Position numbers and translations under genes: made by a program
From: Aestuariivita sp.
GTDB taxonomy: Bacteria > Pseudomonadota > Alphaproteobacteria > Rhodobacterales > Rhodobacteraceae
DNA: 64,000 nucleotides
Assembly: GCF_021404545.1 (NCBI RefSeq)
Contig: NZ_JAAWWD010000041.1
Location: 30,378-94,377 of the forward strand
Direction of reading: 5' to 3'
In this document: positions 41,934 through 49,878 of the stretch, piece after piece
How the letters are laid out: the number at the start of each line of letters is the position of its first letter
Position numbering within the stretch: position 1 is the first letter of the stretch
Notes under the pieces: model-generated
The model's input: the letters and a program-made list of their open reading frames with translations, nothing else
What the model was told of the DNA's origin: nothing
Database searches by the model: none

Positions 41934-44177
41934 ATGAAATTGATCCGCCGTTTGCTTGGCAAGACACATCATGACGATCCAATCACCGCCGAAGAACGGT
42001 TCATCATCAAGAAATGCATTCGGGATGGAGATATCGTCCTCGACGTGGGCGCCCATCATGGCAAATGGTCCGAAGAAGTTCTCAAAAGCAAAGAGGTTGA
42101 GATACACGCGTTCGAAGCCTCCAGCGAAGCAATGGCCGTCTTGAAAAATCAGATCGCGGACCGCTGTGTGCTGAACTGGAATGCGGTGACCAACAGAAAT
42201 GAAGAGCTGACATTCCATGTCTACCGCGACGATGCGCGGTTAAGCTCGTTGCATCGCCGACTGAGTGTCGAGGAAAAGCTGCTTGGATCGGGGTTCGACA
42301 AGATCGCTGTTCCAGGCATCACTCTGGATACCTATTGGGCCGACAGATCTGAGCGGATCCGGTTCCTGAAGGTCGATGTCGAGGGTGCGGAATACGATGT
42401 GTTGCGCGGAGCGGCCACGCTGCTGCGTCGGGGTCAGGTCGATTTTCTCCAATTTGAGTATGGCGGCACTTTCCTGGATGCAGGTACATCACTCAGGAAT
42501 GTCTGGTCTTACCTGCGGCGCTTTGGCTATCGGGTCTTGCGTGTCGAGGGCGCAAAACTGTCTGAGCTCAAGACCTTCCGCGCCGCGCACGAAGATTACG
42601 GGTATTCAAACTACATTGCGGTGAACGCGCGCCTCATCAAACCGTTCACCGGTGTGGGCGATGAGATCGAGCTTGATTTCGACCGCCTTGCCCAATTCGG
42701 CATTAAGGTCAGGGGTGCGCTCCATGTCGGTGCCCACCAAGGTAATGAGATTACGACCTATCGAAAGCGCGGCATCAGCCCGGTTGTGTTCGTGGAAGCA
42801 AATCCCGATCTGGCATCGGCGTTGCGTGATCGCTTTGCCTCGGACCGGGATATCACCGTTATCGAAGCCGCGGCCTCCGATACCGAAGGCACGGCAGGCT
42901 TCAACATCACGTCGATGGACCAGTCGAGCTCGCTCCTCGACCTCAGGGATCACGCAACGCTCTATCCCAAGATCGGCGTGGAACGCCAGATCACCGTCCG
43001 AACAGCGCGGCTCGACGATCTGCTGGCCGAGCAGGGTTTGGATATGGCCGCAATCAATTTCATCGCCATGGACATTCAAGGCGCCGAGCTTCTTGCGCTC
43101 CGCGGCGCGCAATCCGCGCTGAAGGGCATCGAGGCCCTCCAGCTCGAAGTGAACTATTCCGAACTCTACGAAGGCTGTCCGTTGATCGATGACATTGACG
43201 CGTTCTTGCACGAACGCCAGTTCATTCGGGTGATGACCAACACACCCTATAGTGAGGAATGGGGCGATGCGCTTTATGTAAAGCGCCCGATGATCACCTG
43301 TTCATCCATCGGATCCGTAGGCCGGTTCGCCAATCACCTTTTTCAGTATATGTTCTTGCACAGCTACGCCGCCGATTATGACTATGACGCCGTCAATCCC
43401 GTTTGGGCGGGCGACGACATCTTCAATGTCCGGCCCGGGGCGGCACAGCTTCCTGAAATGCCTAACGTTCTGGCGGAAGACGGGTATGAGCTCTCTGACA
43501 CCAATATCGCGAATGACCCCGACGTCCGCCCCGCAACTGATTTCAATGGCTTTTTCCAGTACCACACGCGCTATTACTGCCCCCACAAACACCTGATAAA
43601 GAAGCATTTTTCCTTCAAAGGGCCATATGCGCAGCGCAGTGCGGACCTTAGAGCGCTTTTTGAACGCCAAGGCGGGCCTGTCGCTACCATTCACCTGCGC
43701 CGTGGCGATTTCGGAACCGGCGTGTTCTTTGTTGCCCCCGAAGACTGGTATACCAACTGGCTGAACGATATCCGAGAGATACACCCGGATCTTTCAGTCT
43801 ATATCGCGTCGGATGACATAAGCTCGGTCTTGCCGTCATTCTCCGATTTCAAGGTCCTGACTGCGGGTGACTTGCCCACATCAAACCTCCAGCATGAATT
43901 CTTCACAGATTTCGCCGCGCTCACGCTGGGGGATTTCGTCGCCATCTCCAATAGCTCGTTCTCGTTCTCCGCATCCATGCTCAACGAAAGCTCCCAGCTC
44001 TTTGTTAGACCCGATCTTGTGCAACGCAAGCTCGTCTCCTACGAACCCTGGAATGCGCCTGTTCTTCTGCGGGATCTCGAAGCCGAGGAAGCGGGGGAGG
44101 AGTTCATGAGCGAAAAGGCCAAAGGACGATCGAAATACAAGATGCGCAAAATCCGCAAGCGGCTTGGCGGTAGATGA
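41934..44177 (+). CDS. Three-domain protein: FkbM methyltransferase x2 plus fucosyltransferase-like (GT11-type) domain
   Basis: A 747-residue cytoplasmic protein. Domain 1 (about 30-190) and domain 2 (about 260-420) are both FkbM-type SAM methyltransferases: VLDVGAHHGKW...FEASSEA and FLKVDVEGAEYDVLRGA, then ALHVGAHQGNE...VEANPDL and FIAMDIQGAELLALRGA. Domain 3 (about 450-720) starts SSIGSVGRFANHLFQYMFLH and has IHLRRGDFG near 583, the donor-binding HxRRGD of GDP-fucose-using GT11 transferases. ATG 41934 has GGAG six bases upstream. It overlaps a GT25 gene by four bases. It likely modifies a surface glycan. Confidence 0.85.
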   Translation: MKLIRRLLGKTHHDDPITAEERFIIKKCIRDGDIVLDVGAHHGKWSEEVLKSKEVEIHAFEASSEAMAVLKNQIADRCVLNWNAVTNRNEELTFHVYRDDARLSSLHRRLSVEEKLLGSGFDKIAVPGITLDTYWADRSERIRFLKVDVEGAEYDVLRGAATLLRRGQVDFLQFEYGGTFLDAGTSLRNVWSYLRRFGYRVLRVEGAKLSELKTFRAAHEDYGYSNYIAVNARLIKPFTGVGDEIELDFDRLAQFGIKVRGALHVGAHQGNEITTYRKRGISPVVFVEANPDLASALRDRFASDRDITVIEAAASDTEGTAGFNITSMDQSSSLLDLRDHATLYPKIGVERQITVRTARLDDLLAEQGLDMAAINFIAMDIQGAELLALRGAQSALKGIEALQLEVNYSELYEGCPLIDDIDAFLHERQFIRVMTNTPYSEEWGDALYVKRPMITCSSIGSVGRFANHLFQYMFLHSYAADYDYDAVNPVWAGDDIFNVRPGAAQLPEMPNVLAEDGYELSDTNIANDPDVRPATDFNGFFQYHTRYYCPHKHLIKKHFSFKGPYAQRSADLRALFERQGGPVATIHLRRGDFGTGVFFVAPEDWYTNWLNDIREIHPDLSVYIASDDISSVLPSFSDFKVLTAGDLPTSNLQHEFFTDFAALTLGDFVAISNSSFSFSASMLNESSQLFVRPDLVQRKLVSYEPWNAPVLLRDLEAEEAGEEFMSEKAKGRSKYKMRKIRKRLGGR

Positions 44178-44998
44178 AGGTCTATTTCATTAACCTCGAC
44201 CGCGTCCCGGAACGGGCCGAGTTCATGTTCCATCAGCTCGCTCAGGCCGGTATTCCCAATCCGATCCGGTTTTCGGCCATCGACGCCGCGCGAAACCCGA
44301 AGGCCGAAGGGTACAAGCCCCAAAGCTGGGGGCCTTACTGGACGCTCAAACCATCCGAAGTGGCTGTTGTGGAAAGTCATCGCGCGATCTGGGCGAAGGT
44401 TGCAGCCAGTGACGCGCCCGCCGCGATCTTTGAAGACGATGTCTACCTCTCGCGAACCACGGGTCTGGTTCTCGCATCGCTTGCATCATGCGGGGCCGGA
44501 TTTGATATGGTCAAGCTCGATGCCGTCGGAAAGCCGATCCGTCTCGGGCCGGATCGGGTGCTGGATGGCCAGGCGCTGCGCCCCTTGCTCGAAGTCGTGC
44601 CCAGCGCCGCCGGGTATCTGGTGTCGCCACAAGGCGCAACACAGCTGTTGCAACGCTCACGCACATACTGCACGCATCTGGACGATTTCATCACCCAACC
44701 GGAGCCGGGCTACAGCGCGTTGCAGCTGATGAACGCAATCGCGATCCAGGGCATGTTCGCCGATCTCAGCGGATGGCCCGGCCCGCACAAGCTGGTTGAG
44801 ACAAGCGAACGGACCACAGGGCGCAACCGGGCCGAGCCCTACGCACGGGGCCCGGCGCTTTATCGTCTGAAGAAAGAGCTTGGCCGCGCCTCAAGAAAAA
44901 TTTCGCGCAGGCTCGTGACCGACAGGGCACTAAAACGGCGGGGCGGCAAAATCGGGTTTGTCGATCTGGCACCCGACCTGCCACCCTATCGGCAGTAG
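44174..44998 (+). CDS. Glycosyltransferase family 25 protein
   Basis: A 274-residue transferase of the LPS/LOS biosynthesis family 25. It opens MKVYFINLDRVPERAEFM; GPYWTLKPSEVAVVESHRAIW is the typical GT25 loop, and FEDDVYLS holds the metal-binding E-D-D. The C-terminal third is basic (KKELGRASRKISRR). It is coupled to the FkbM-fusion gene by an ATGA overlap, so the two probably act on the same glycan. It is followed by a hairpin with a delayed T-run. Confidence 0.88.
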   Translation: MKVYFINLDRVPERAEFMFHQLAQAGIPNPIRFSAIDAARNPKAEGYKPQSWGPYWTLKPSEVAVVESHRAIWAKVAASDAPAAIFEDDVYLSRTTGLVLASLASCGAGFDMVKLDAVGKPIRLGPDRVLDGQALRPLLEVVPSAAGYLVSPQGATQLLQRSRTYCTHLDDFITQPEPGYSALQLMNAIAIQGMFADLSGWPGPHKLVETSERTTGRNRAEPYARGPALYRLKKELGRASRKISRRLVTDRALKRRGGKIGFVDLAPDLPPYRQ

Positions 44999-45012
44999 CT
45001 TTGTGCGCAGTT

Positions 45013-45046
45013 GGGCGGCGTTGGCCGCCCCGGCGCTCGGGTTTTT
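45013..45046 (+). terminator. Possible terminator after the GT25 gene
   Basis: A perfect stem GGGCGGC-GTTG-GCCGCCC (45013-45030) begins 14 bases after the stop. A T-run comes only 12 bases later (45042-45046), so it is a weak intrinsic terminator at best. Confidence 0.45.
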
Positions 45047-45241
45047 CCGTCGGAAGGCACTCCCGCAGGATCATCCCACGCTCTGCTGCGTGCAATCTGC
45101 CCCGTTTCACCGGCCTGGATCGCCGAGATTGCCTAAAAACTGACCACATTGCGTTGAATGGGCGCTGCGCATCCAAAACAGGCCGACCCGCGATTGCGCG
45201 CAGGCGAAAGCTGGTATTTTTGTCTGACCGTGTCAGAACGG

Positions 45242-45814
45242 ATGTCCATTGTTATCGTCGAAGCCGACAGGGACCGCGCATTGCAGATTGTCGACAGTCT
45301 GCGGCAGGCCGGCGAGTATGACATTCATGTCATTGGCCAAACCGCTGGGCTGGCGCGCCAGATCAAGGCGCAGCAACCCGACATCGTTCTGATCGATCTC
45401 GCCAACCCGTCCCGCGATACGCTGGAGGAGCTGGCCCTCGCCTCGAACCCAATGGAACGGCCCGTTGCGATGTTCGTGGATCGCTCGGATGCCGGATTGT
45501 CGGGTGCGGCCATCGAAGCCGGGGTGTCGGCCTATGTCGTTGACGGCATGCAGCCGTCGCGCGTCAAACCGGTTCTCGATGCGGCCATCGCGCGGTTTCG
45601 CGTGTTTCAACGGATGCGCACGGAACTTGCCGAGACGAAGCGTGCCCTCGAAGAGCGTAAAGTGATTGATCGCGCCAAGGGCATGATCATGAAAGCCCGC
45701 CAGGTCGAGGAAGAAGAGGCTTATGCCCTCTTGCGAAAGGCGGCGATGGATCAGGGCAAGCGGGTCGCAGACGTGGCACTGGCGCTGGTCACATCGGCGG
45801 GGCTTTTGTCATGA
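45242..45814 (+). CDS. nasT: ANTAR-domain antiterminator response regulator
   Basis: A 190-residue AmiR/NasT-type protein. Residues 1-115 are a pseudo-receiver (VIVEADRDRAL...DIVLIDLANPSRDTLEELA) and about 130-190 are the RNA-binding ANTAR domain (RALEERKVIDRAKGMIMKAR, EEEAYALLRKAAMDQGKRVADVA). It binds two-hairpin leaders to block termination. An in-frame GTG at 45230 is an alternative start. It overlaps nasS by four bases. The leader before nrtA has the expected hairpins and terminator. Confidence 0.92.
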   Translation: MSIVIVEADRDRALQIVDSLRQAGEYDIHVIGQTAGLARQIKAQQPDIVLIDLANPSRDTLEELALASNPMERPVAMFVDRSDAGLSGAAIEAGVSAYVVDGMQPSRVKPVLDAAIARFRVFQRMRTELAETKRALEERKVIDRAKGMIMKARQVEEEEAYALLRKAAMDQGKRVADVALALVTSAGLLS

Positions 45815-47019
45815 GGCCCTCAACGCTTTCGGTTGGATTCATGCCCTTGGTCGATGCCGCACCGTTGATCGTGGCCCAAGAAATCGGCTTTGCCGCCGAA
45901 GAAGGGATATCTCTCGATCTCAGGCGCGCGCCCTCGTGGTCCAGCCTGCGGGATATGCTGAGCTTTGGTCAGGTGGATGCGGCCCATATGCTTGCGCCTG
46001 TGCCAGTCGCCGCAGCGATGGGGTTGGGCGGGGCAGGCAGCGCCCTGACTGCGGTGTCCGTCCTGTCGATGAACGGCAATGTCATTGGCGTGAATCGCGC
46101 GCTTCAGGCCCGCCTGCAAGAGATCGGTCATGACTTTGCCTTTGACGATGCCCGCGCGGCGGGGCTTGCCCTCTTGCAGGCCAGCGACACACCGCTTCGG
46201 GTGGGCGTGCCCTTTCCAACGTCGATGCATGCCGAGTTGGTGTTTTACTGGCTCAACGCGCTGGGCGGCGCCGCGCCGGACCGGGTGGAAATCCACACGG
46301 TCCCGCCGCCATTGATGACCGAGGCTATTGAAACGGGCGAGATTGACGCGTTCTGCGTGGGTGAGCCCTGGGGATCGCGCACCGTGGATCGCGGCGTCGG
46401 AGCGTTGCTGCTGCCTGGCGCGGCGATCTGGGCCTTTGCCCCGGAAAAGGTGCTGGCCGTGCGCCAGGATTGGGCGGAAACCGAACGCGCTCTCTTGGGC
46501 CGCCTGATCCGAGCGGTGTGGCGTGCCGGCAAATGGTTGGCCCAGGAGGGATCCGCTCTCTTGACGGCTGAGCTGCTGAGCCGACCGGCCTATCTGGATG
46601 TGGCGCCCGAGCTGATTGACCGCGCCTTGTCGGGGCGTCTGGCCATCAATTCAGCCGGTGAGGAGCGCACGGTGTCCGGCTTTTTGGAGTTTTCCCGGGG
46701 CGCGGCCAACTTTCCCTGGCGCAGCCAGGCCGAGTGGATCGGGCGGCAGCTCAGCCAGCGCACCGGCCTGGACGCACTCCCCGCGCAAGAGCGCGCGCGG
46801 GGGGTGTTCCGCTCGGATCTGTTTCGCGCCGCACTTGAGGGAACGGGCGCCGATTTGCCCGGTGCATCATCCAAGCTGGAAGGCGCGCTGGAGGCCGACA
46901 CGGCGGTGGCGTCTGAAAAAGGGCGGCTGATTCTTTGCCGTGACCGGTTCTTTGACGGACGCGTTTTTGAACCTGACGATGAAAAGCGCCTAAATCTTAC
47001 GCATGGACCCGAAGGTTAA
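45811..47019 (+). CDS. nasS: Nitrate/nitrite sensor controlling NasT
   Basis: A 402-residue NrtA-like protein without a signal peptide: the mature fold starts at once (STLSVGFMPLVDAAPLIVAQE). This is the hallmark of cytoplasmic NasS, which holds NasT inactive until it binds nitrate or nitrite. The binding-fold blocks SFGQVDAAHMLAPVP and FCVGEPWGSR are present. It is coupled to nasT by an ATGA overlap, and the operon it controls follows after the leader. Confidence 0.92.
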   Translation: MRPSTLSVGFMPLVDAAPLIVAQEIGFAAEEGISLDLRRAPSWSSLRDMLSFGQVDAAHMLAPVPVAAAMGLGGAGSALTAVSVLSMNGNVIGVNRALQARLQEIGHDFAFDDARAAGLALLQASDTPLRVGVPFPTSMHAELVFYWLNALGGAAPDRVEIHTVPPPLMTEAIETGEIDAFCVGEPWGSRTVDRGVGALLLPGAAIWAFAPEKVLAVRQDWAETERALLGRLIRAVWRAGKWLAQEGSALLTAELLSRPAYLDVAPELIDRALSGRLAINSAGEERTVSGFLEFSRGAANFPWRSQAEWIGRQLSQRTGLDALPAQERARGVFRSDLFRAALEGTGADLPGASSKLEGALEADTAVASEKGRLILCRDRFFDGRVFEPDDEKRLNLTHGPEG

Positions 47020-47131
47020 CGCCGCAACGCAGCAAAATTGTCGCAGGCCAGTTTGTTTCCGCTTGGCCGATCACCAGAGACACCTTCATGGTTGGTCCAT
47101 GGCAGGCAATGACGTCGGCCACCGAAATACC

Positions 47132-47232
47132 TCCCTTAGTCAGGGACGCGTCCACTGACAGGACGCATTCTGAGCAAAGCCGCTTGACCTTCCGCCACTC
47201 CTCCCGGCGGACCTGGTCAGCGGCTTTTTTTT
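47132..47232 (+). ncRNA. NasT-responsive leader: two hairpins plus terminator
   Basis: Hairpin 1 is TCCCT-TAGTC-AGGGA (47132-47146). Hairpin 2 is GCGTCC-ACTGACA-GGACGC (47148-47166), whose loop has A at position 1 and G at position 4 as in ANTAR targets. Directly after comes a terminator: GCCGCTTGACC pairing with GGTCAGCGGC, an inner stem TCCGCC/GGCGGA, and eight Ts (47176-47232). NasT binding at the hairpins would prevent termination and open the nrt-nir-nas operon when nitrate is sensed. Confidence 0.75.
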
Positions 47233-47274
47233 GTTTGCCCGATCCTTCGGGCGCAGGACCGAAAGGACCGGTTT

Positions 47275-48645
47275 ATGAAGACATTTTTTCTTGGATTGAC
47301 GGCAGCGTTCGCGCTCTCCACTCCCGCCCTTGCACAACCGCTTAACCTGGAAAAGGACGAGCTGACCTTCGGCTTTATCAAGCTGACAGACATGGCCCCC
47401 TTGGCCGTTGCCTATGAAAACGGCTATTTCCTGGACGAAGGGCTGTTTGTCACGCTCGAAGCGCAAGCAAACTGGAAAGTCCTTCTGGACGGGGTGATCA
47501 GCGGCCAATTGGACGGCGCGCATATGCTGGCCGGACAGCCGCTGGCCGCGACCATCGGCTATGGCACGCAGGCGCATATCATCACCCCGTTTTCCATGGA
47601 TCTGAACGGCAACGGCATCACCGTGTCAAACGAGGTCTGGGAGATGATGAAACCCGGCATCCCCAAAATGGCGGATGGCCGCCCCCAACATCCGATTTCC
47701 GCCGAGCACCTCGTGCCGGTGGTCGAGCAGTTCCGTGCCGACGGCAAGCCGTTCAACATGGGGCAGGTGTTCCCCGTCTCCACGCATAACTACGAGTTGC
47801 GGTATTGGCTGGCAGCAGGCGGTTTGCACCCGGGGTTCTATTCGCCCGACAATGTCACGGGTCAGATTTCAGCGGATGTGTTTCTGTCTGTGACACCGCC
47901 ACCCCAGATGCCTGCGACGCTGGAGGCAGGCACGATCTCGGGCTATGCCGTGGGCGAGCCGTGGAACCAGCAGGCGGTGTTCAAGGGCATCGGCGTGCCG
48001 GTGATCACCGACTATCAGCTATGGAAGAACAATCCCGAAAAGGTGTTCGGCATCACGGCTGAATTCGCCGAACGGTACCCCAACACGACCCTGGCCGTCA
48101 CCAAGGCGCTGATCCGTGCCGCGATCTGGCTGGATGAGAACGACAACGCCAACCGCCCCGAAGCGGTCGAGATCCTGAGCCGGGCGGAATATGTCGGCGC
48201 GGATTACGATGTGATCGCAAACTCCATGACCGGCTTTTTTGAATTCGAGAAGGGCGACAAACGCGATATTCCCGATTTCAACGTGTTCTTCCGGTACTAT
48301 GCCACATACCCGTTCTATTCCGATGCGGTTTGGTATCTGACCCAGATGCGCCGCTGGGGTCAGATCGCCGAAGACAAGACGGATGCGTGGTATGACCAGA
48401 TGGCGCGCAAGGTCTACAAACCCGCGATCTATCTCGAAGCCGCCCGCATGCTCGTCGACGAGGGGCTGGCGAATGAGGCGGCGTTTCCATGGGACAGCGA
48501 TGGCTATAAGGCGCCCACGCCCGCGGCCGACATCATCGACGGTATCGGCTATGACGGCCGCACGCCCAACGCCTATCTCGAAAGCCTGCCGATTGGCCTC
48601 AAGACCGGCCAGATTGTGACAGGCGCGGGTGTCGAGGGCGGGTAA
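47275..48645 (+). CDS. nrtA: Nitrate ABC transporter substrate-binding protein
   Basis: A 456-residue periplasmic protein with a signal peptide ([20 protein letters not shown]). Nitrate-binding-protein blocks are [21 protein letters not shown], shortened here, [20 protein letters not shown], and [18 protein letters not shown] lies seven bases before the ATG. It is the first gene after the regulated terminator and is followed by two strong hairpins before nrtB. Confidence 0.93.
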   Translation: MKTFFLGLTAAFALSTPALAQPLNLEKDELTFGFIKLTDMAPLAVAYENGYFLDEGLFVTLEAQANWKVLLDGVISGQLDGAHMLAGQPLAATIGYGTQAHIITPFSMDLNGNGITVSNEVWEMMKPGIPKMADGRPQHPISAEHLVPVVEQFRADGKPFNMGQVFPVSTHNYELRYWLAAGGLHPGFYSPDNVTGQISADVFLSVTPPPQMPATLEAGTISGYAVGEPWNQQAVFKGIGVPVITDYQLWKNNPEKVFGITAEFAERYPNTTLAVTKALIRAAIWLDENDNANRPEAVEILSRAEYVGADYDVIANSMTGFFEFEKGDKRDIPDFNVFFRYYATYPFYSDAVWYLTQMRRWGQIAEDKTDAWYDQMARKVYKPAIYLEAARMLVDEGLANEAAFPWDSDGYKAPTPAADIIDGIGYDGRTPNAYLESLPIGLKTGQIVTGAGVEGG

Positions 48646-48692
48646 TCCCGCCCCGGCAGAGCCCCTGCCCAATCCAGACGGCGGGCTCTGCC
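48636..48692 (+). promoter_or_regulatory. Twin hairpins at the nrtA-nrtB junction
   Basis: The first, GGGCGGG-TAAT-CCCGCCC (48636-48653), contains the nrtA stop codon in its loop. The second pairs GGCAGAGCCC (48655-48664) with GGGCTCTGCC (48683-48692). Neither has a T-run, so they more likely protect the nrtA mRNA 3' end than terminate, raising binding protein over permease. Confidence 0.65.
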
Positions 48693-48790
48693 ATCCCGGT
48701 CAAAAGGGCCGCGCGCTCCTTTGAAACCTCACCAATCAATCACACACTCCGCAGCCCAGATCGCTGCATCGCAAAACGGATACGAGAGCC

Positions 48791-49873
48791 ATGACCGCCA
48801 TCGACCCGATCACCGCCCCGGCCCCAGACCGCGACGCACGGCGCGCGCGGCTCTTTACCCGGATCAATGCCGCTGACAAGTGGTTTCAGGTTCTGGGCCT
48901 TGCCTGGCTGACACCGCTGCTGAAAGCCGCCGCAGGAGATAACCCTCGGGCGCAAATGAAAGAGCTGTGGCGCCTGGCCGCTGTGCCGCTGATTGCCATC
49001 GGTTTGTTCCTGGCCATGTGGGGCACGCTGGCGCCGCAGGTTCAGACGTCGCTGGGTGCGGTCCCGGGACCGCAGCAGGTCTGGTCCGAGGCGCTGAATC
49101 TGCATCAGGACGCACAAGACAAGGCCGCCAAAGAAGCGAAATTCCACGAGATGGTCGCAGCACGCAATCAGCGCCTGATCGATGCGGGCCGCGCGGATGA
49201 GGTCAAACAGGTCGCCTATACCGGGGCACCGTCCTACTACAATCAGATCTGGACCTCGATCCAAACGGTGTTCTTCGGCTTTCTGATTGCCACGGCAATC
49301 GCTGTTCCGCTTGGCATCGCGGCAGGCCTCTCTCCCACGGCCAACGCAGCGCTCAACCCGCTGATCCAGATCTTTAAACCGGTCTCACCGCTGGCCTGGC
49401 TGCCGATCGTCACCATGGTCGTCTCGGCGGTCTACGTCACCAATGACGGCTGGTTCGCAAAGTCCTTTCTGGTATCGGCCATTACCGTGACGCTCTGTTC
49501 GCTCTGGCCGACGCTGATCAACACCGCACTGGGGGTGGCAAGCATCGACAAAGATCTGGTCAACGTCTCCAAGGTTCTGAAGATGACGACATGGACCAAG
49601 ATCACCAAGCTGGTCCTACCGTCGGCGCTGCCGTTGATTTTTACCGGGCTGCGCCTGTCTCTGGGCGTCGGCTGGATGGTTCTGATCGCCGCCGAAATGC
49701 TGGCGCAAAACCCCGGCCTGGGCAAGTTCGTCTGGGATGAATTTCAGAACGGGTCATCCTCGTCGCTGGCCAGGATCATGGTGGCGGTGTTCACCATCGG
49801 GATCATCGGCTTCCTGCTGGACCGGGTGATGTATGCGCTGCAATCGCTCTTCACCTTCACGAATAACCGGTGA
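48791..49873 (+). CDS. nrtB: Nitrate ABC transporter permease
   Basis: A 360-residue permease of the NrtB/SsuC family with six or seven membrane segments. There is a long N-terminal cytoplasmic part, then LAAVPLIAIGLFLAMWGTLA. The transport core includes IATAIAVPLGIAAGLSPTAN, PVSPLAWLPIVTMVVSAVY and the EAA loop KVLKMTTWTKITKLVLPSALP. It ends overlapping the ATPase gene region. Confidence 0.92.
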   Translation: MTAIDPITAPAPDRDARRARLFTRINAADKWFQVLGLAWLTPLLKAAAGDNPRAQMKELWRLAAVPLIAIGLFLAMWGTLAPQVQTSLGAVPGPQQVWSEALNLHQDAQDKAAKEAKFHEMVAARNQRLIDAGRADEVKQVAYTGAPSYYNQIWTSIQTVFFGFLIATAIAVPLGIAAGLSPTANAALNPLIQIFKPVSPLAWLPIVTMVVSAVYVTNDGWFAKSFLVSAITVTLCSLWPTLINTALGVASIDKDLVNVSKVLKMTTWTKITKLVLPSALPLIFTGLRLSLGVGWMVLIAAEMLAQNPGLGKFVWDEFQNGSSSSLARIMVAVFTIGIIGFLLDRVMYALQSLFTFTNNR

Positions 49874-49878
49874 GCGGC

